Positions 24,501-33,402 are shown, counted from the first letter of the stretch. The stretch is 64,000 nt of DNA from Clostridia bacterium (GCA_017456145.1 JAFTJZ010000039.1:27479-91478), one strand, 5' to 3'. Numbers and translations are program-made. Notes: generated by a model from the letters alone, not told the origin.

Positions 24501-25076
24501 ATGCAAACGCAAGATCGAACGGTACTGATGCATACCTGCTGTGCGCCGTGCTCGCTGTCCTGCATCGACCCGCTGCGACAGGAGGGGATTGAGCCGGTGG
24601 CGTTTTGGTATAATCCCAATATTCACCCTTGGAAGGAATATGAGGCGCGGCGGGATTGTCTGGTTCAGTATGCGCCGACGATCGGGATGCAGTTGATTGT
24701 TTCCGAGCATTATGGCCTGCGTCCGTTTGTTCGGGCTGTCGCCGATGATATCGATCACCGTTGTCGTTATTGTTATGAGCATCGCCTCGAAATGACCGCC
24801 AAATATGCCGCCGAGCATGATTTCAAAGCCTTTACCACAACGCTGCTCTGCAGCCTTTATCAGGATCATGACGGTATCGCTGCCGCTGCCGAGCGGTATG
24901 CCGCCCAATATGGCGTACAGTTTCTTTATCGCGATTTTCGCCCCAACTTCCGCGCGGGGAATGCGCGTGCCAAGGAGCTGGGATTTTATATGCAGAAGTA
25001 TTGCGGCTGTGTTTTTTCTGAGGAAGATCGCTATCAAAAGCAGATCGCCCGCGCCAAAGAGCAGTGGGGGTGCTGA
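24501..25076 (+). CDS. queH: Epoxyqueuosine reductase QueH
   Basis: 191 residues, AAAGGAGGAGGA upstream. It has the cysteine motifs of the QueH (DUF208) family: HTCCAPC at residues 11-17, RCRYCYEHR in the middle and YCGC near the end, which hold a 4Fe-4S cluster and a further metal. QueH carries out the last step of tRNA queuosine synthesis, reducing epoxyqueuosine to queuosine in place of the B12-dependent QueG. It sits at the end of the oxidoreductase cluster but is functionally separate. Confidence 0.93.
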   Translation: MQTQDRTVLMHTCCAPCSLSCIDPLRQEGIEPVAFWYNPNIHPWKEYEARRDCLVQYAPTIGMQLIVSEHYGLRPFVRAVADDIDHRCRYCYEHRLEMTAKYAAEHDFKAFTTTLLCSLYQDHDGIAAAAERYAAQYGVQFLYRDFRPNFRAGNARAKELGFYMQKYCGCVFSEEDRYQKQIARAKEQWGC

Positions 25077-25141
25077 AACGGCACCCCCGAGTTCTATCCT
25101 GTGCTCCCACCGAAGACCGCTTGCGCCTTGATGATAAAGCC

Positions 25142-27580
25142 TTATCCCGCCACGATCTTGAGTACGGCTACGGTCATGTCATCGACAGAGCCGTGATCGT
25201 GGGCGGCGTCGAGAATGCGCTCGATCAAGGCACGCGCTGCCGCATCGTCTGCGGGCGGCGCGTTACCCAGCAGATCGTAGAGCCAATGCTCCTCACGTTT
25301 TGCCTCGGTAGATGCACTTGCCGCGGATGGGACGGCATCTTCGCCATCAACCGCTGAGACGGATACCGTGACGGGCTCCATAGCACTGTCCATGATGCCG
25401 TCGCTCATCATAAAGATACAGTCTCCCTCCTCCAGTGTGAAGGGAACGACTTGTACGTCCACGCCCGAGAGTATCCCGAGCGGGAAGGTGCGGCAACCGA
25501 CCGAAAACAGCTGTCCGCTGCGTAAAATCAGCGTATCTGCTGCACCGCTTTTGACAAAACGCGTTTTGCCGCTGAACAGATCTAAAGAAAGTAGATCCAC
25601 CGTCGAGGTCGTCTCTGCCATTTCTCCCTCGCGGGAATATAAATAGTGATTGAGCAGCGTCAGCGCCGTGTCCATGCCCACACCTGCGCGCAGCATTCTC
25701 TCCAGAAACAGAACACTGACCCCCGAGGTCAACGCCGCAGCCTCTCCCGTCCCCATGCCGTCACATAGCAGTGCAAAAAAGTGATCTTGCCCATCCGAGA
25801 AGAAGCGAATCGTGTCCCCGCAGCCGGGGGCTTTTTTTGTTTCTGTGCCGCGGGGGAGGCTCCCGTCTGCGGTGAGCCATTGCCCTGCTGCGACCGAGCG
25901 GTAGATGCACTGCACAGCCAGAGGCGGGCGCGGGCGCAATGTGTAGATGCCGCCATCCTCGCCGCTGCCGTCATAGCTTGGGGTTCGCAGCGTGGTTCCC
26001 GTTACTTTCTCGGCAATGCGATGCAGCTGCTCGGGGCGCAATCCGATGTGTGCCGGGCTGCAGCCGTGTATTTGAACGCGGCAGCGACCGTTGCCCGACA
26101 GGCACGTGATCTGTCGGAATTGCCCGCCCTGCTCTCGCAGTGCTTGCCCGAGTGAGGTGGCGGTCTCATCGTCGGCGGGAATGGTGAGTGCATCCTCGGC
26201 AAGAGCATCCCGAAGAAGACCTGCCATTACCGAGCAATCCTTGGCGAAGGATTCTGCATGTGCACTTTCTCGCCGGTTATCAAAGGGTGAAGAGCCGGTG
26301 CTGCTGTCGCTGCTGCGGCGAAGTGAGTCACTCATGCGGAGCAGCACCTCGCACAGCCCTCCGAATGCGCCCGACATGGCACAAAGTCGCGCTGTCAGCC
26401 GCTCCGAGCGTGCTCTCTCTGCTGCCAGAGCTGCAAACGTGGTGTCATGGTGATATGCGGCATCGGTCTTTTGAAGACTGCGGGCGTGATGCTTGGCAAG
26501 AGAGATATATACGCTCATAAGCAAAACTCCGACACACAGCGAGGGCGCTAATTGGCGAAACAGACTCTCTCCGCCCACCAGCGTAGATGCGATGCCACCG
26601 ATCGACGCGACAAGAAGTGCGATCCGTTCACTCATGCCCTGAAGAAAAGCGTAAAGCAGCACCGTGATGATCAGTGGTGGTATGACTGTCGCGTCAATGG
26701 CAAGCCCGCCGAGCAACACACCGCAAAGAGAAAACAGAAGTCCACGGCATCGCACCTGATAAAGGGCAAAGGACAAAAGCAGGGCGATGGCGAGAGAGAT
26801 GGTGAGAAATGTGATGCTGCGCAGGCAAAAGCTGACTGCAACCAGCAGCGCACCGTGACCTGCAAACGCGCGGAGCGGTGTGCATTTACCGATCTTTTCA
26901 TCCAGAGAAAAGCTGAACAAGGCGCAGGCCAGAGGGGACAGCAGCAAAAATACTGCCGCACCGTAGAGATCGTAAAAGGCAAAATCACCGCTGATACAAA
27001 GACAGATCGCGCCGATGGTTCCACCGACGGCCGCAGCCAGAGTGCGATAGGAAACGGGAAGGGAGGTGTCGATGGCAAAGGCCGGGGGCTTGGAGTCCTC
27101 TTCCTGCGTATTTTCAGAGGTATCTCCTTGCGCACTTCCCGTGCACAGCTTTCGGACATAAACTTGAAGGCTTTGTCGGAACATACGGCGGTATTCCTGC
27201 CGCCGTAAGGCATTCTCATCTCCGGCGGGATAGTAGTACAGTCGCAGAATCAAACGGATGAGAAATCCCGTGCCAAGAGAGAGCAGGGTCAGATATGGAT
27301 GCGGCGCACCTTGCCACAGTCCGAACAGAATGCCAAGCAGGGTGGCGAGCGTGGCGTATGGAGTGGCAACGAAAAAGGCGGCGGGGAGCGGATTGACCGA
27401 AAACAGCAGCGGTGTGCGGGTGAGCGACCAGGCGAGCAGGGCGCAGCACCCCCGACGGAGCCATGCGGAATATCGGACATTGTCCAAGGGCTCGTCGGCG
27501 TGGTTGAGAACGTGTCGCCGCGACAGCAGCCAGTGCTTGATCCGTGCGGCGCGGGAAGGAGGTGCTTTTTGATGTTCCAT
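25142..27580 (-). CDS. spoIIE: Stage II sporulation protein E (SpoIIE), PP2C phosphatase
   Basis: 812 residues from ATG 27580 (the frame stays open to 27694, but the promoter at 27634-27667 lies within that extension). The N-terminal half has about ten hydrophobic segments (AFYAFLQGMS-like helices), matching the SpoIIE membrane domain. The C-terminal 220 residues are a PP2C domain with CDGMGTGEA, AETTSTVDLLSLDLF, FMMSDGIMD and DDMTVAVLKI, carrying the metal-binding aspartates. SpoIIE dephosphorylates SpoIIAA to activate sigma-F in the forespore and takes part in asymmetric division. It shows that this lineage is, or recently was, spore-forming. Confidence 0.93.
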   Translation of the reverse strand: MEHQKAPPSRAARIKHWLLSRRHVLNHADEPLDNVRYSAWLRRGCCALLAWSLTRTPLLFSVNPLPAAFFVATPYATLATLLGILFGLWQGAPHPYLTLLSLGTGFLIRLILRLYYYPAGDENALRRQEYRRMFRQSLQVYVRKLCTGSAQGDTSENTQEEDSKPPAFAIDTSLPVSYRTLAAAVGGTIGAICLCISGDFAFYDLYGAAVFLLLSPLACALFSFSLDEKIGKCTPLRAFAGHGALLVAVSFCLRSITFLTISLAIALLLSFALYQVRCRGLLFSLCGVLLGGLAIDATVIPPLIITVLLYAFLQGMSERIALLVASIGGIASTLVGGESLFRQLAPSLCVGVLLMSVYISLAKHHARSLQKTDAAYHHDTTFAALAAERARSERLTARLCAMSGAFGGLCEVLLRMSDSLRRSSDSSTGSSPFDNRRESAHAESFAKDCSVMAGLLRDALAEDALTIPADDETATSLGQALREQGGQFRQITCLSGNGRCRVQIHGCSPAHIGLRPEQLHRIAEKVTGTTLRTPSYDGSGEDGGIYTLRPRPPLAVQCIYRSVAAGQWLTADGSLPRGTETKKAPGCGDTIRFFSDGQDHFFALLCDGMGTGEAAALTSGVSVLFLERMLRAGVGMDTALTLLNHYLYSREGEMAETTSTVDLLSLDLFSGKTRFVKSGAADTLILRSGQLFSVGCRTFPLGILSGVDVQVVPFTLEEGDCIFMMSDGIMDSAMEPVTVSVSAVDGEDAVPSAASASTEAKREEHWLYDLLGNAPPADDAAARALIERILDAAHDHGSVDDMTVAVLKIVAG

Positions 27581-27633
27581 GAGACTTTTGCCCCGAAGGG
27601 CGTCCTTTCTTTGGTGTGATGGTCTGCATGGAT

Positions 27634-27667
27634 ATTTTACCGCATATCTCGCGTATATTTTGTCGAA
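27634..27667 (-). promoter_or_regulatory. Spo0A-type promoter of spoIIE with 0A box
   Basis: On the minus strand TCGACA (27666-27661) and TAAAAT (27639-27634) are 21 bases apart, too far for a normal sigma-A promoter but typical of Spo0A-dependent spoIIE/spoIIG promoters. A perfect 0A box (TGTCGAA, 27661-27667 on the plus strand) overlaps the -35. Confidence 0.7.
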
Positions 27668-27687
27668 TGGTGCGATGAGCGTCGCGG

Positions 27688-27716
27688 TTGACAAGCTCTT
27701 GGTTTTATGCTATAAT
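27688..27716 (+). promoter_or_regulatory. Consensus promoter of the rhamnosidase gene
   Basis: TTGACA (27688-27693), 17 bases, TATAAT (27711-27716) with TGC before the -10: a full consensus, and divergent from the spoIIE promoter. Confidence 0.85.
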
Positions 27717-27786
27717 GATACCGTTGATCCGTGCATATTTTGTCATATCCGTATCGGTATGCGATTGGGAAGAAAGGAATCTACGT

Positions 27787-29865
27787 ATGTATCAATATCT
27801 GCAACAGGCAAAATGGATCTGGGCCAAAGGCTACGATCGTCCGAATATGTTTTTAGTCGCGCGTTGTCCCGATCGTATCCCCGCAGATGCTGCGGGTGAA
27901 TGGACGCTGCATATCAGCGTCGATGCGGATTTTGCGCTGCTTTGTGAGTGGGAGGGCCGACAGGAATGGATCGCCTTCGGACAATTTCCCGATTATGCCT
28001 CCCACAAGGTCTGCGAGGTGCGTCACATAGATGCCAGCGTCCTGCGGGGTGCAACATTGTATCTGCTGCTGACCTCTCAAAACTGTGATACCTCTACGGA
28101 TCGTAAAGAGAGGGCGGGCGTGATCTTCTCCTTGCGCGATGCACAAGGGCGCTGCATATGGGCATCTGATGGCGGTACGGAGCTTTATCATACCTCCCGC
28201 CACCGCGATGAGGGCGTACCGCTGGTTACAGGACAGCTTGGCTTTTCCTTTGATATCGACCTGACCGCCCCGCTGTGCGGTCATAGATGTGAGGTCGAGC
28301 TGCTGCAGAATATGCCGACAGAACTCTATCCGCGCCCGATAGCGCCACTGAAGATGGGAGAACGACTCCCCGGTGTCCCGGTGCTGCAGACTGCGTTTGC
28401 CGAGCAGCAGGATTTGCCCGATACTGCGTTCGGGATGCGGATGCAGTGCGCCCGTTTCCTTGCCGACGGGGAAGATGGCGATGGGCAGGCGTATATTTAT
28501 GATCTCGGTGCCGAGCAGGTCGGCTTTTTATCGCTGGAGATCACAGCCGCGCAGGATACCGACGTTCTGATCGGCTGGGGGGAGCATCTTGCCGATGGAA
28601 GAGTGCGCACTGATATCAGCGGGCGTTGCTTTGGCGCACGCTGCCATCTGCGTGCGGGTGAAAATCATCTTCTCTACCCGCTGCGACGCTTGGGGCTGCG
28701 TTTTTTGCAGCTCAACGTCTATGCGCCTGCGGACGGCGTAACCATTACTTACACGGGGATATGTCCCGTGGATTATCCGCTGCCGCCCGCCAAGGAATAT
28801 CCGTATACGGCACAGAGCGGTCTGCCTCGCGCGATCTATGAGACCTGTCTGCGTACGTTGCGGATGTGCTTGCACGATCATTATGAGGATTGTCCGTGGC
28901 GTGAGCAGGCGCTCTATACCATGGATTCGCGCAATCAGATGCTTTGCGGCTATTATGCTTATGGTGAGACGGCGGCTCCCCGTGCGTCGTTGGAGTTGAT
29001 CGCCCGTTCTTTGCGGGAAGATGCACTGCTGGAGCTTTGCTCGCCCGCCCGTTGCAGCATTACCATTCCCGCCTTCAGCGCGATGTTCGTCGTTCAGCTT
29101 GCCGAATATGTTGATTTTTCCAAAGATATTGACGGTGTGAGAGAGCTGCTGCTGCCGACCGCGCAGCGCATTGTGGATGGATTTGTCGCCCGCATGGATC
29201 ATGCGCACGGCGGACTTTTGAAATGTTATCCCGAGGAACGCCATTGGAACTTCTACGAATGGCAAGAGGGGCTTTCGGGCAGTATTTCCGGCAGTGTTAA
29301 GGACGAGGATATGACCTACGATGCGCCGCTTTGCTGCTTTGTTTCATTGGCAATGGAGGCGTTGACGCGCTTGTATGGATATTTTGGCATGGACGCGGCG
29401 CGCAAACAGCTGCAAACCACCCGCATACAGCTCAATCGCGCCATTCACGAAAGCTTTTACGACGATAAGACGGCGGTCTATGAGGGATATTTACGCTTGC
29501 GGGACGGTTATCGGTATCACCGTGCGCAGCTGACGCAGGCTCTTGCCATCGTTTGCGGTGCTTGCCCACCCGCGGAGCTGAATCGCGCACGGGAGCGTCT
29601 TGCCAACGACAAGACGCTGCTCCCTGTCACCTTGTCGCACAGCATTTTCCGTTATGACGCGCTGCTTGCGGACAAGACTTATCTTCCCATGGTGCTTGAC
29701 GAGATCGAGCGGGTCTGGGGCGGGATGCTGCAAGCGGGTGCGACGACCTTTTGGGAGACGGCGGCCGGCGAGAGGGATTTTTCCAACGCCGGTAGCCTTT
29801 GCCACGGCTGGTCAGCGATTCCGATCTACGTTTATTGGAAATATGCGACGAATGGAAAAAATTAA
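27787..29865 (+). CDS. GH78-like alpha-L-rhamnosidase
   Basis: 692 residues from ATG 27787, AGAAAGGAA upstream and downstream of the promoter; the frame back to 27688 overlaps the promoter. N-terminal beta-sandwich regions (AEQVGFLSLEITA, GRCFGARCHL) lead to an (alpha/alpha)6-barrel with the GH78 signature DCPWREQALYTMD (about residues 368-380), which carries the catalytic acid region, YEWQEG, and the C-terminal GATTFWET and SLCHGWSA. No signal peptide, so it acts on imported rhamnosides. Freed L-rhamnose could feed, through kinase and isomerase steps not seen here, the aldolase-based BMC at 6-20 kb. Confidence 0.88.
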   Translation: MYQYLQQAKWIWAKGYDRPNMFLVARCPDRIPADAAGEWTLHISVDADFALLCEWEGRQEWIAFGQFPDYASHKVCEVRHIDASVLRGATLYLLLTSQNCDTSTDRKERAGVIFSLRDAQGRCIWASDGGTELYHTSRHRDEGVPLVTGQLGFSFDIDLTAPLCGHRCEVELLQNMPTELYPRPIAPLKMGERLPGVPVLQTAFAEQQDLPDTAFGMRMQCARFLADGEDGDGQAYIYDLGAEQVGFLSLEITAAQDTDVLIGWGEHLADGRVRTDISGRCFGARCHLRAGENHLLYPLRRLGLRFLQLNVYAPADGVTITYTGICPVDYPLPPAKEYPYTAQSGLPRAIYETCLRTLRMCLHDHYEDCPWREQALYTMDSRNQMLCGYYAYGETAAPRASLELIARSLREDALLELCSPARCSITIPAFSAMFVVQLAEYVDFSKDIDGVRELLLPTAQRIVDGFVARMDHAHGGLLKCYPEERHWNFYEWQEGLSGSISGSVKDEDMTYDAPLCCFVSLAMEALTRLYGYFGMDAARKQLQTTRIQLNRAIHESFYDDKTAVYEGYLRLRDGYRYHRAQLTQALAIVCGACPPAELNRARERLANDKTLLPVTLSHSIFRYDALLADKTYLPMVLDEIERVWGGMLQAGATTFWETAAGERDFSNAGSLCHGWSAIPIYVYWKYATNGKN

Positions 29866-29979
29866 CGTACAGAGTCGCACACACGAAACATTCGATCTGC
29901 AGTATAAAATTGCGGACGATCGACCATACTTTCACTGAACGGATATATTCCGTATTGTAAGAAAGGAATGGTGGCAATT

Positions 29980-30201
29980 ATGATTATGGATCGCATTGCG
30001 CTGATCCTCGCTGTCATCGGCGCGTTGAACTGGGGCAGCATCGGGCTGTTTCAATTTGATATCGTCGCATGGATCGGCGGCGGACAGACCGGGCTTATCA
30101 GCCGCATTATCTATACCCTTGTCGCTCTCGCGGGTGTCTGGTGCATCTCTTTGATTTTCCGCGCGCGCGATAGCTTTGAGGAGATCGGCGAGCGTCAGTA
30201 A
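29980..30201 (+). CDS. DUF378 small membrane protein
   Basis: 73 residues from ATG 29980; an in-frame ATG at 29968 lies only one base after AAAGGA, so the later one fits better. Two transmembrane helices (IALILAVIGALNWGSIGLF and IIYTLVALAGVWCISLIF) with the conserved GALNWGSIGLFQFDIVAWI are diagnostic of DUF378 (YuzA-like). The function is unknown. It follows the rhamnosidase by 114 bases and ends at a terminator hairpin. Confidence 0.88.
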   Translation: MIMDRIALILAVIGALNWGSIGLFQFDIVAWIGGGQTGLISRIIYTLVALAGVWCISLIFRARDSFEEIGERQ

Positions 30202-30216
30202 CCGATCAATAAAAAA

Positions 30217-30260
30217 AGGAGTGCTGCTCTCCGTGGGAGTGCGCACTCCTATATTTTTTG
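30217..30260. terminator. Bidirectional terminator between convergent small genes
   Basis: AAAAAAAGGAGTGC ... GCACTCCTATATTTTTT: a stem of about 8 bp (AGGAGTGC/GCACTCCT) with an inner CTCTCC/GGGAG pair and A/T runs on both sides. Confidence 0.75.
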
Positions 30261-30265
30261 AGGGA

Positions 30266-30484
30266 TTATTCCTCAGTGTTTTCGTATTCGGAAAGATCCA
30301 CCGCGGCAGCAGCGCGGGGATCCAGACCACCGCGGGCGCGCTCATGGTATGCGACGGCATTGCGGGCGAGCATATTGATCTCGTTGTTGAGCGAACGCCC
30401 CTCCTTCTCGCATAGCAGCATCAGCTTTCGCAAAAGCTCCTCGGGCATCCGCACGGGGACGGTGAATTGTTTCTTCTGTGCCAT
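30266..30484 (-). CDS. Arc/CopG-like ribbon-helix-helix protein
   Basis: 72 residues, GGAGGG upstream. The first 45 residues have the ribbon-helix-helix plan: QFTVPVRMPEELLRKLMLLCEKEGRSLNNEINMLARNAV. The rest is an alanine- and acid-rich tail. It is a likely DNA-binding dimer, but no toxin gene is adjacent, so an antitoxin role is not supported. It is followed upstream by a membrane protein gene in the same direction, 12 bases away. Confidence 0.85.
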   Translation of the reverse strand: MAQKKQFTVPVRMPEELLRKLMLLCEKEGRSLNNEINMLARNAVAYHERARGGLDPRAAAAVDLSEYENTEE

Positions 30485-30496
30485 TTTATCCCTCCA

Positions 30497-31021
30497 TCAA
30501 TAACGGACCTCGGATATGACCGTGCCCTGGTTATAGTAGCGGAGAATCTTCAAGGCGGGCTTGGTTGCCTCAAAGTAAACGATCCCGCGGCGGGCATCTG
30601 CCGTCTCAAACAGAGCGAAATACAGATCGGGGCTCTGCATCGAGGAGGTAAAATCGTAGGTCTTTTCGGGCTTGTACGCCTCTGCTTGCTTGATGTATTC
30701 GCCATCATAAGGGGCGATGACGTGCATTTCCTTAATGCGAACCTCCAGCACCTTCTTACGGGTACGACCGCCCAGAATCTTGGTCAGTGTCATAATGCCG
30801 GAGACGAAGGAATATTCATATTCAACCGAAACGTAACGCCATGTGAACCAGATCAGGATCCACGTCGTCAGCGGGATCAGCGCCATCATCGGCACCAAAA
30901 ATTGGGTTACTACACCCACGATAAAGAAAATCAATGCATATGCGATGTAACCGATGATCGCCAACACACGCTTGAGCCGCCAGATGGGCTGCTTTGCGGG
31001 GGAGACGACGTATTCATACAT
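30497..31021 (-). CDS. Membrane protein of unknown function (DUF6106-like)
   Basis: 174 residues from ATG 31021, chosen because GGAAGGAC stands 5-6 bases upstream; an in-frame ATG at 31036 is the alternative. Two adjacent transmembrane helices (IIGYIAYALIFFIVGVVTQF and MALIPLTTWILIWFTW) are followed by a soluble beta-rich part (YEYSFVSGIMTLTKILGGRTRKK, then EVRIKEMHVIAPYDGEYI) resembling a membrane-anchored PH-like domain. The family has no established role. It may form an operon with the ribbon-helix-helix gene. Confidence 0.82.
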   Translation of the reverse strand: MYEYVVSPAKQPIWRLKRVLAIIGYIAYALIFFIVGVVTQFLVPMMALIPLTTWILIWFTWRYVSVEYEYSFVSGIMTLTKILGGRTRKKVLEVRIKEMHVIAPYDGEYIKQAEAYKPEKTYDFTSSMQSPDLYFALFETADARRGIVYFEATKPALKILRYYNQGTVISEVRY

Positions 31022-31181
31022 ATTTTGTCCTTCCATGATCAAACCATACCTTTGCAATTATTTATAGATCGCGCAGTGCGAACCATGGATATGATACCAT
31101 AATTTCGAAGAAAAAGCAAGGGATATATCAAAAATTCTCCTAAAAAAATTAACAGATACATAAAAAATTTTTATAAAGTTC

Positions 31182-31210
31182 TTGAATAACGGTTAAATTT
31201 GTGGTACAAT
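31182..31210 (+). promoter_or_regulatory. Promoter of the 589-residue lipoprotein
   Basis: TTGAAT (31182-31187), 17 bases, TACAAT (31205-31210), with TGG before the -10. Confidence 0.65.
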
Positions 31211-31274
31211 AGAGATGCATTCATACAGCTCCTCGCGTGGGGCTGATATTCATACGCAAAGGAGATAAATGCTG

Positions 31275-33044
31275 ATGAAAAAACAATGGAAACGCTTGCT
31301 GATCTGTTTGTGCGGCGCGATGCTGCTGCCCTTGTGCCTGGGTGTGGTTGGGTGTGCCCCTGCCGATGACGGCAACGATGAAAATGAGGGTGAAAATGAG
31401 CAAAACGAGCAAAACGGTGATAATACCGAAGTGCCGTCGGCAGAGCTTGTGACCTTTCTTGCGGGTGGGGCTTGCGAGTACACCGTAGTGCGTCCCGAAA
31501 TGTCTCCCAACGTGACCGATGCCGCAGTGCTGGTTCGCGACACGCTGCAGGCGCTGAGTGGCTCGGCGGTGAAAATTTCCGACGACTATGTTGACCGTGG
31601 TGTGAGTGTGCCGACCGACACGCTGGAGATTCTGGTCGGTCTGACCAACCGTCAGGAGAGCATCGATGCCCATGCAGCACTCAAGGAGACCGAATATGTG
31701 ATCAAGGTCGTTGGCAAGCGCTTGGTGATCGTCGGCTACGATGACAACTGCACGATCGCAGCGACCAAGGCGTTTGCAGAGCTTATTCCCACGCTTGCAA
31801 CGGAGGAGAGTGGAGCTAAGACCCTGGCGCTGGCAAGTGATTATTCCTATCTGGATACTTACGTTGTCAAGGTGTGGCTGAACGAGTTTGACAAGACTTC
31901 CTACTCTTATTACGCCGATAAAAATCTGAAATACGACGAGGAGGAGCTGCTGGGGCTGGATTATTACGATGATTGCGATTATAAAGGCAGCTTTGAGATT
32001 GAGAGCCCTGTGGGAGAGGGTATCGGGTTCAAGACCGATCGTGATAACACCCATTGGACGCTGATCAGCACGCCCACCGACAGCTTTTCCTTGGAGATTT
32101 ATGACAAATTCACCCAGACCATCAAAATGTGGGTGTACGTCAACGACACCGATCTGATGGCCTGCGACCACGATGCGGTTTACAACACGCCGCAGGTCGG
32201 CAGTCAAACGCTGTACATCACGCTTTCCGAAAAACAGGGCGGGGTCGGTCACACGTGGCAGCACACCTTCTACGGCAGCGGCTGGCATGAGATCGAGCTG
32301 TCCTTTACCTGCCACAATGTTGCATACCCCAATCTGGGGAAGATCAATTACGAGAATCTGACCAGTCTGACCGCTTGGTGTAACGCTAAGGCAGGGTTGG
32401 AGATCTATTTTGACAGTATGCGCGTCTGCGAATACCGCAATCCCAACTACGACGAGCCCGAGGCGCCCTACAACGGCAGATGGCTGACCACCTGTGACTA
32501 CGATGCGCTGGACGGCCCCATTCTGACCGAGTGGTACGGTTCGTATTATGATCTGGATGAGAAGGTGCAGGGGAATGCATCCCTTGCTATCACGGGACAC
32601 AAGGAGAACGTAGACCATCGTGTCTGCATCGGTATTGACGACGTGGATGTCGTTTACGATGAGGACACCGTCTGCTTTGATATGTATATCAGTGATCTCT
32701 CTCTCTTGGGCACGGATTGGCAAATTCGCTTTGAACACAATGCGCAGGCTGCGCACTACAGCATCAACTACTCCATGATACAGAGCAGCGTGGTAGATGA
32801 TAACATGAATCCCACCTCGCTCAAAAACGGTTGGAACCATATCCAGCTGCCGTTGAACAAGACGCGCGTGGCGATCGGGGATGCATATAAGAATCAATTC
32901 ACCAACGATCTGACCCTGACCCAGCTGGTCTTTTACATAGCGGGCACAGGCAAGACCGAGGAGCAGAATTATCTCATTCGCTACGATAACATGTATGTAG
33001 CAAAGACAGCGGACCTTCAGGCGGCAAGAGAGGCTCTGAATTAA
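31275..33044 (+). CDS. Secreted lipoprotein with glycan-binding-like domains
   Basis: 589 residues from ATG 31275, 10 bases after AAAGGAG; ATG 31269 is too close to it. A lipoprotein signal ends at Cys27 (GVVGC), followed by an N, E and Q-rich linker. Residues 45-180 resemble the domain in front of the DUF4838/glucuronidase catalytic region (EYTVVRPEMSP, LVRDTLQALSG, LEILVGLTNRQ), as in the lipoprotein at the left edge. The remaining 400 residues are beta-rich, probably two carbohydrate-binding-like domains (ILTEWYGSYYDL, WNHIQLPLNKT). No catalytic domain was recognised, so it is probably a binding or scaffolding surface protein. Confidence 0.8.
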   Translation: MKKQWKRLLICLCGAMLLPLCLGVVGCAPADDGNDENEGENEQNEQNGDNTEVPSAELVTFLAGGACEYTVVRPEMSPNVTDAAVLVRDTLQALSGSAVKISDDYVDRGVSVPTDTLEILVGLTNRQESIDAHAALKETEYVIKVVGKRLVIVGYDDNCTIAATKAFAELIPTLATEESGAKTLALASDYSYLDTYVVKVWLNEFDKTSYSYYADKNLKYDEEELLGLDYYDDCDYKGSFEIESPVGEGIGFKTDRDNTHWTLISTPTDSFSLEIYDKFTQTIKMWVYVNDTDLMACDHDAVYNTPQVGSQTLYITLSEKQGGVGHTWQHTFYGSGWHEIELSFTCHNVAYPNLGKINYENLTSLTAWCNAKAGLEIYFDSMRVCEYRNPNYDEPEAPYNGRWLTTCDYDALDGPILTEWYGSYYDLDEKVQGNASLAITGHKENVDHRVCIGIDDVDVVYDEDTVCFDMYISDLSLLGTDWQIRFEHNAQAAHYSINYSMIQSSVVDDNMNPTSLKNGWNHIQLPLNKTRVAIGDAYKNQFTNDLTLTQLVFYIAGTGKTEEQNYLIRYDNMYVAKTADLQAAREALN

Positions 33045-33054
33045 AAACATATGT

Positions 33055-33090
33055 CGTCGGCGGTGATATGCCGCCGACGGCTCATTTTTT
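33055..33090 (+). terminator. Terminator of the lipoprotein gene
   Basis: A 9-bp GC-rich stem (CGTCGGCGG/CCGCCGACG, 33055-33063/33071-33079), 7-base loop, and TTTTTT at 33085-33090. Confidence 0.85.
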
Positions 33091-33150
33091 ACAAAGCACG
33101 CATGGACACGGGAAATTTTACAAGTGTTGGGGAAAAATGAAGTTTAGAAC

Positions 33151-33179
33151 TTGAAAATGCAGCGCGTTTGTGGTATAAT
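33151..33179 (+). promoter_or_regulatory. Promoter of the ACT/UPF0210 operon
   Basis: TTGAAA (33151-33156), 17 bases, TATAAT (33174-33179) with TGG before the -10. Transcription would start at about 33186, at the first repeat unit, giving a leader of about 270 bases. Confidence 0.75.
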
Positions 33180-33182
33180 AAG

Positions 33183-33402
33183 TGTGGCTATAGAATAAGT
33201 GCGAACAAAGCGTAGCCACACGGGATTTCGCTGCGCAAAATCCCCCCCGATGATTGGTAAAAAGTGTTGCTGACATGTGGCTATAAAATAAGTGCGAACA
33301 AAGCGTAGCCACACGGGATTTCGCTGCGCAAAATCCCCCGATGATTGGGAAAAAGTGTTGCTGACACGTGACTTTATCATAAGTGCGAACAAAGAGTGGC
33401 GC
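33183..33402 (+). repeat. Tandem repeat of a two-hairpin unit in the operon leader
   Basis: Two nearly identical units (33183-33275, 93 bases; 33276-33366, 91 bases) and a decayed partial third (from 33367). Each full unit has TGTGGCTA paired with TAGCCACA across 22 bases, then GGGATTT paired with AAATCCC. The core AAGTGCGAACAAAG is kept in all three. The unit is non-coding on both strands as far as can be seen. Confidence 0.85.

Noticed and set aside
30266-30484. Antitoxin of a toxin-antitoxin pair
   Set aside because: The neighbour is a membrane protein with two helices and a PH-like part, not a recognised toxin, and the genes do not overlap.
33183-33402. Possible CRISPR array
   Set aside because: The units are 91-93 bases, nearly identical throughout, without short repeats separated by unique spacers, and no cas gene is present.
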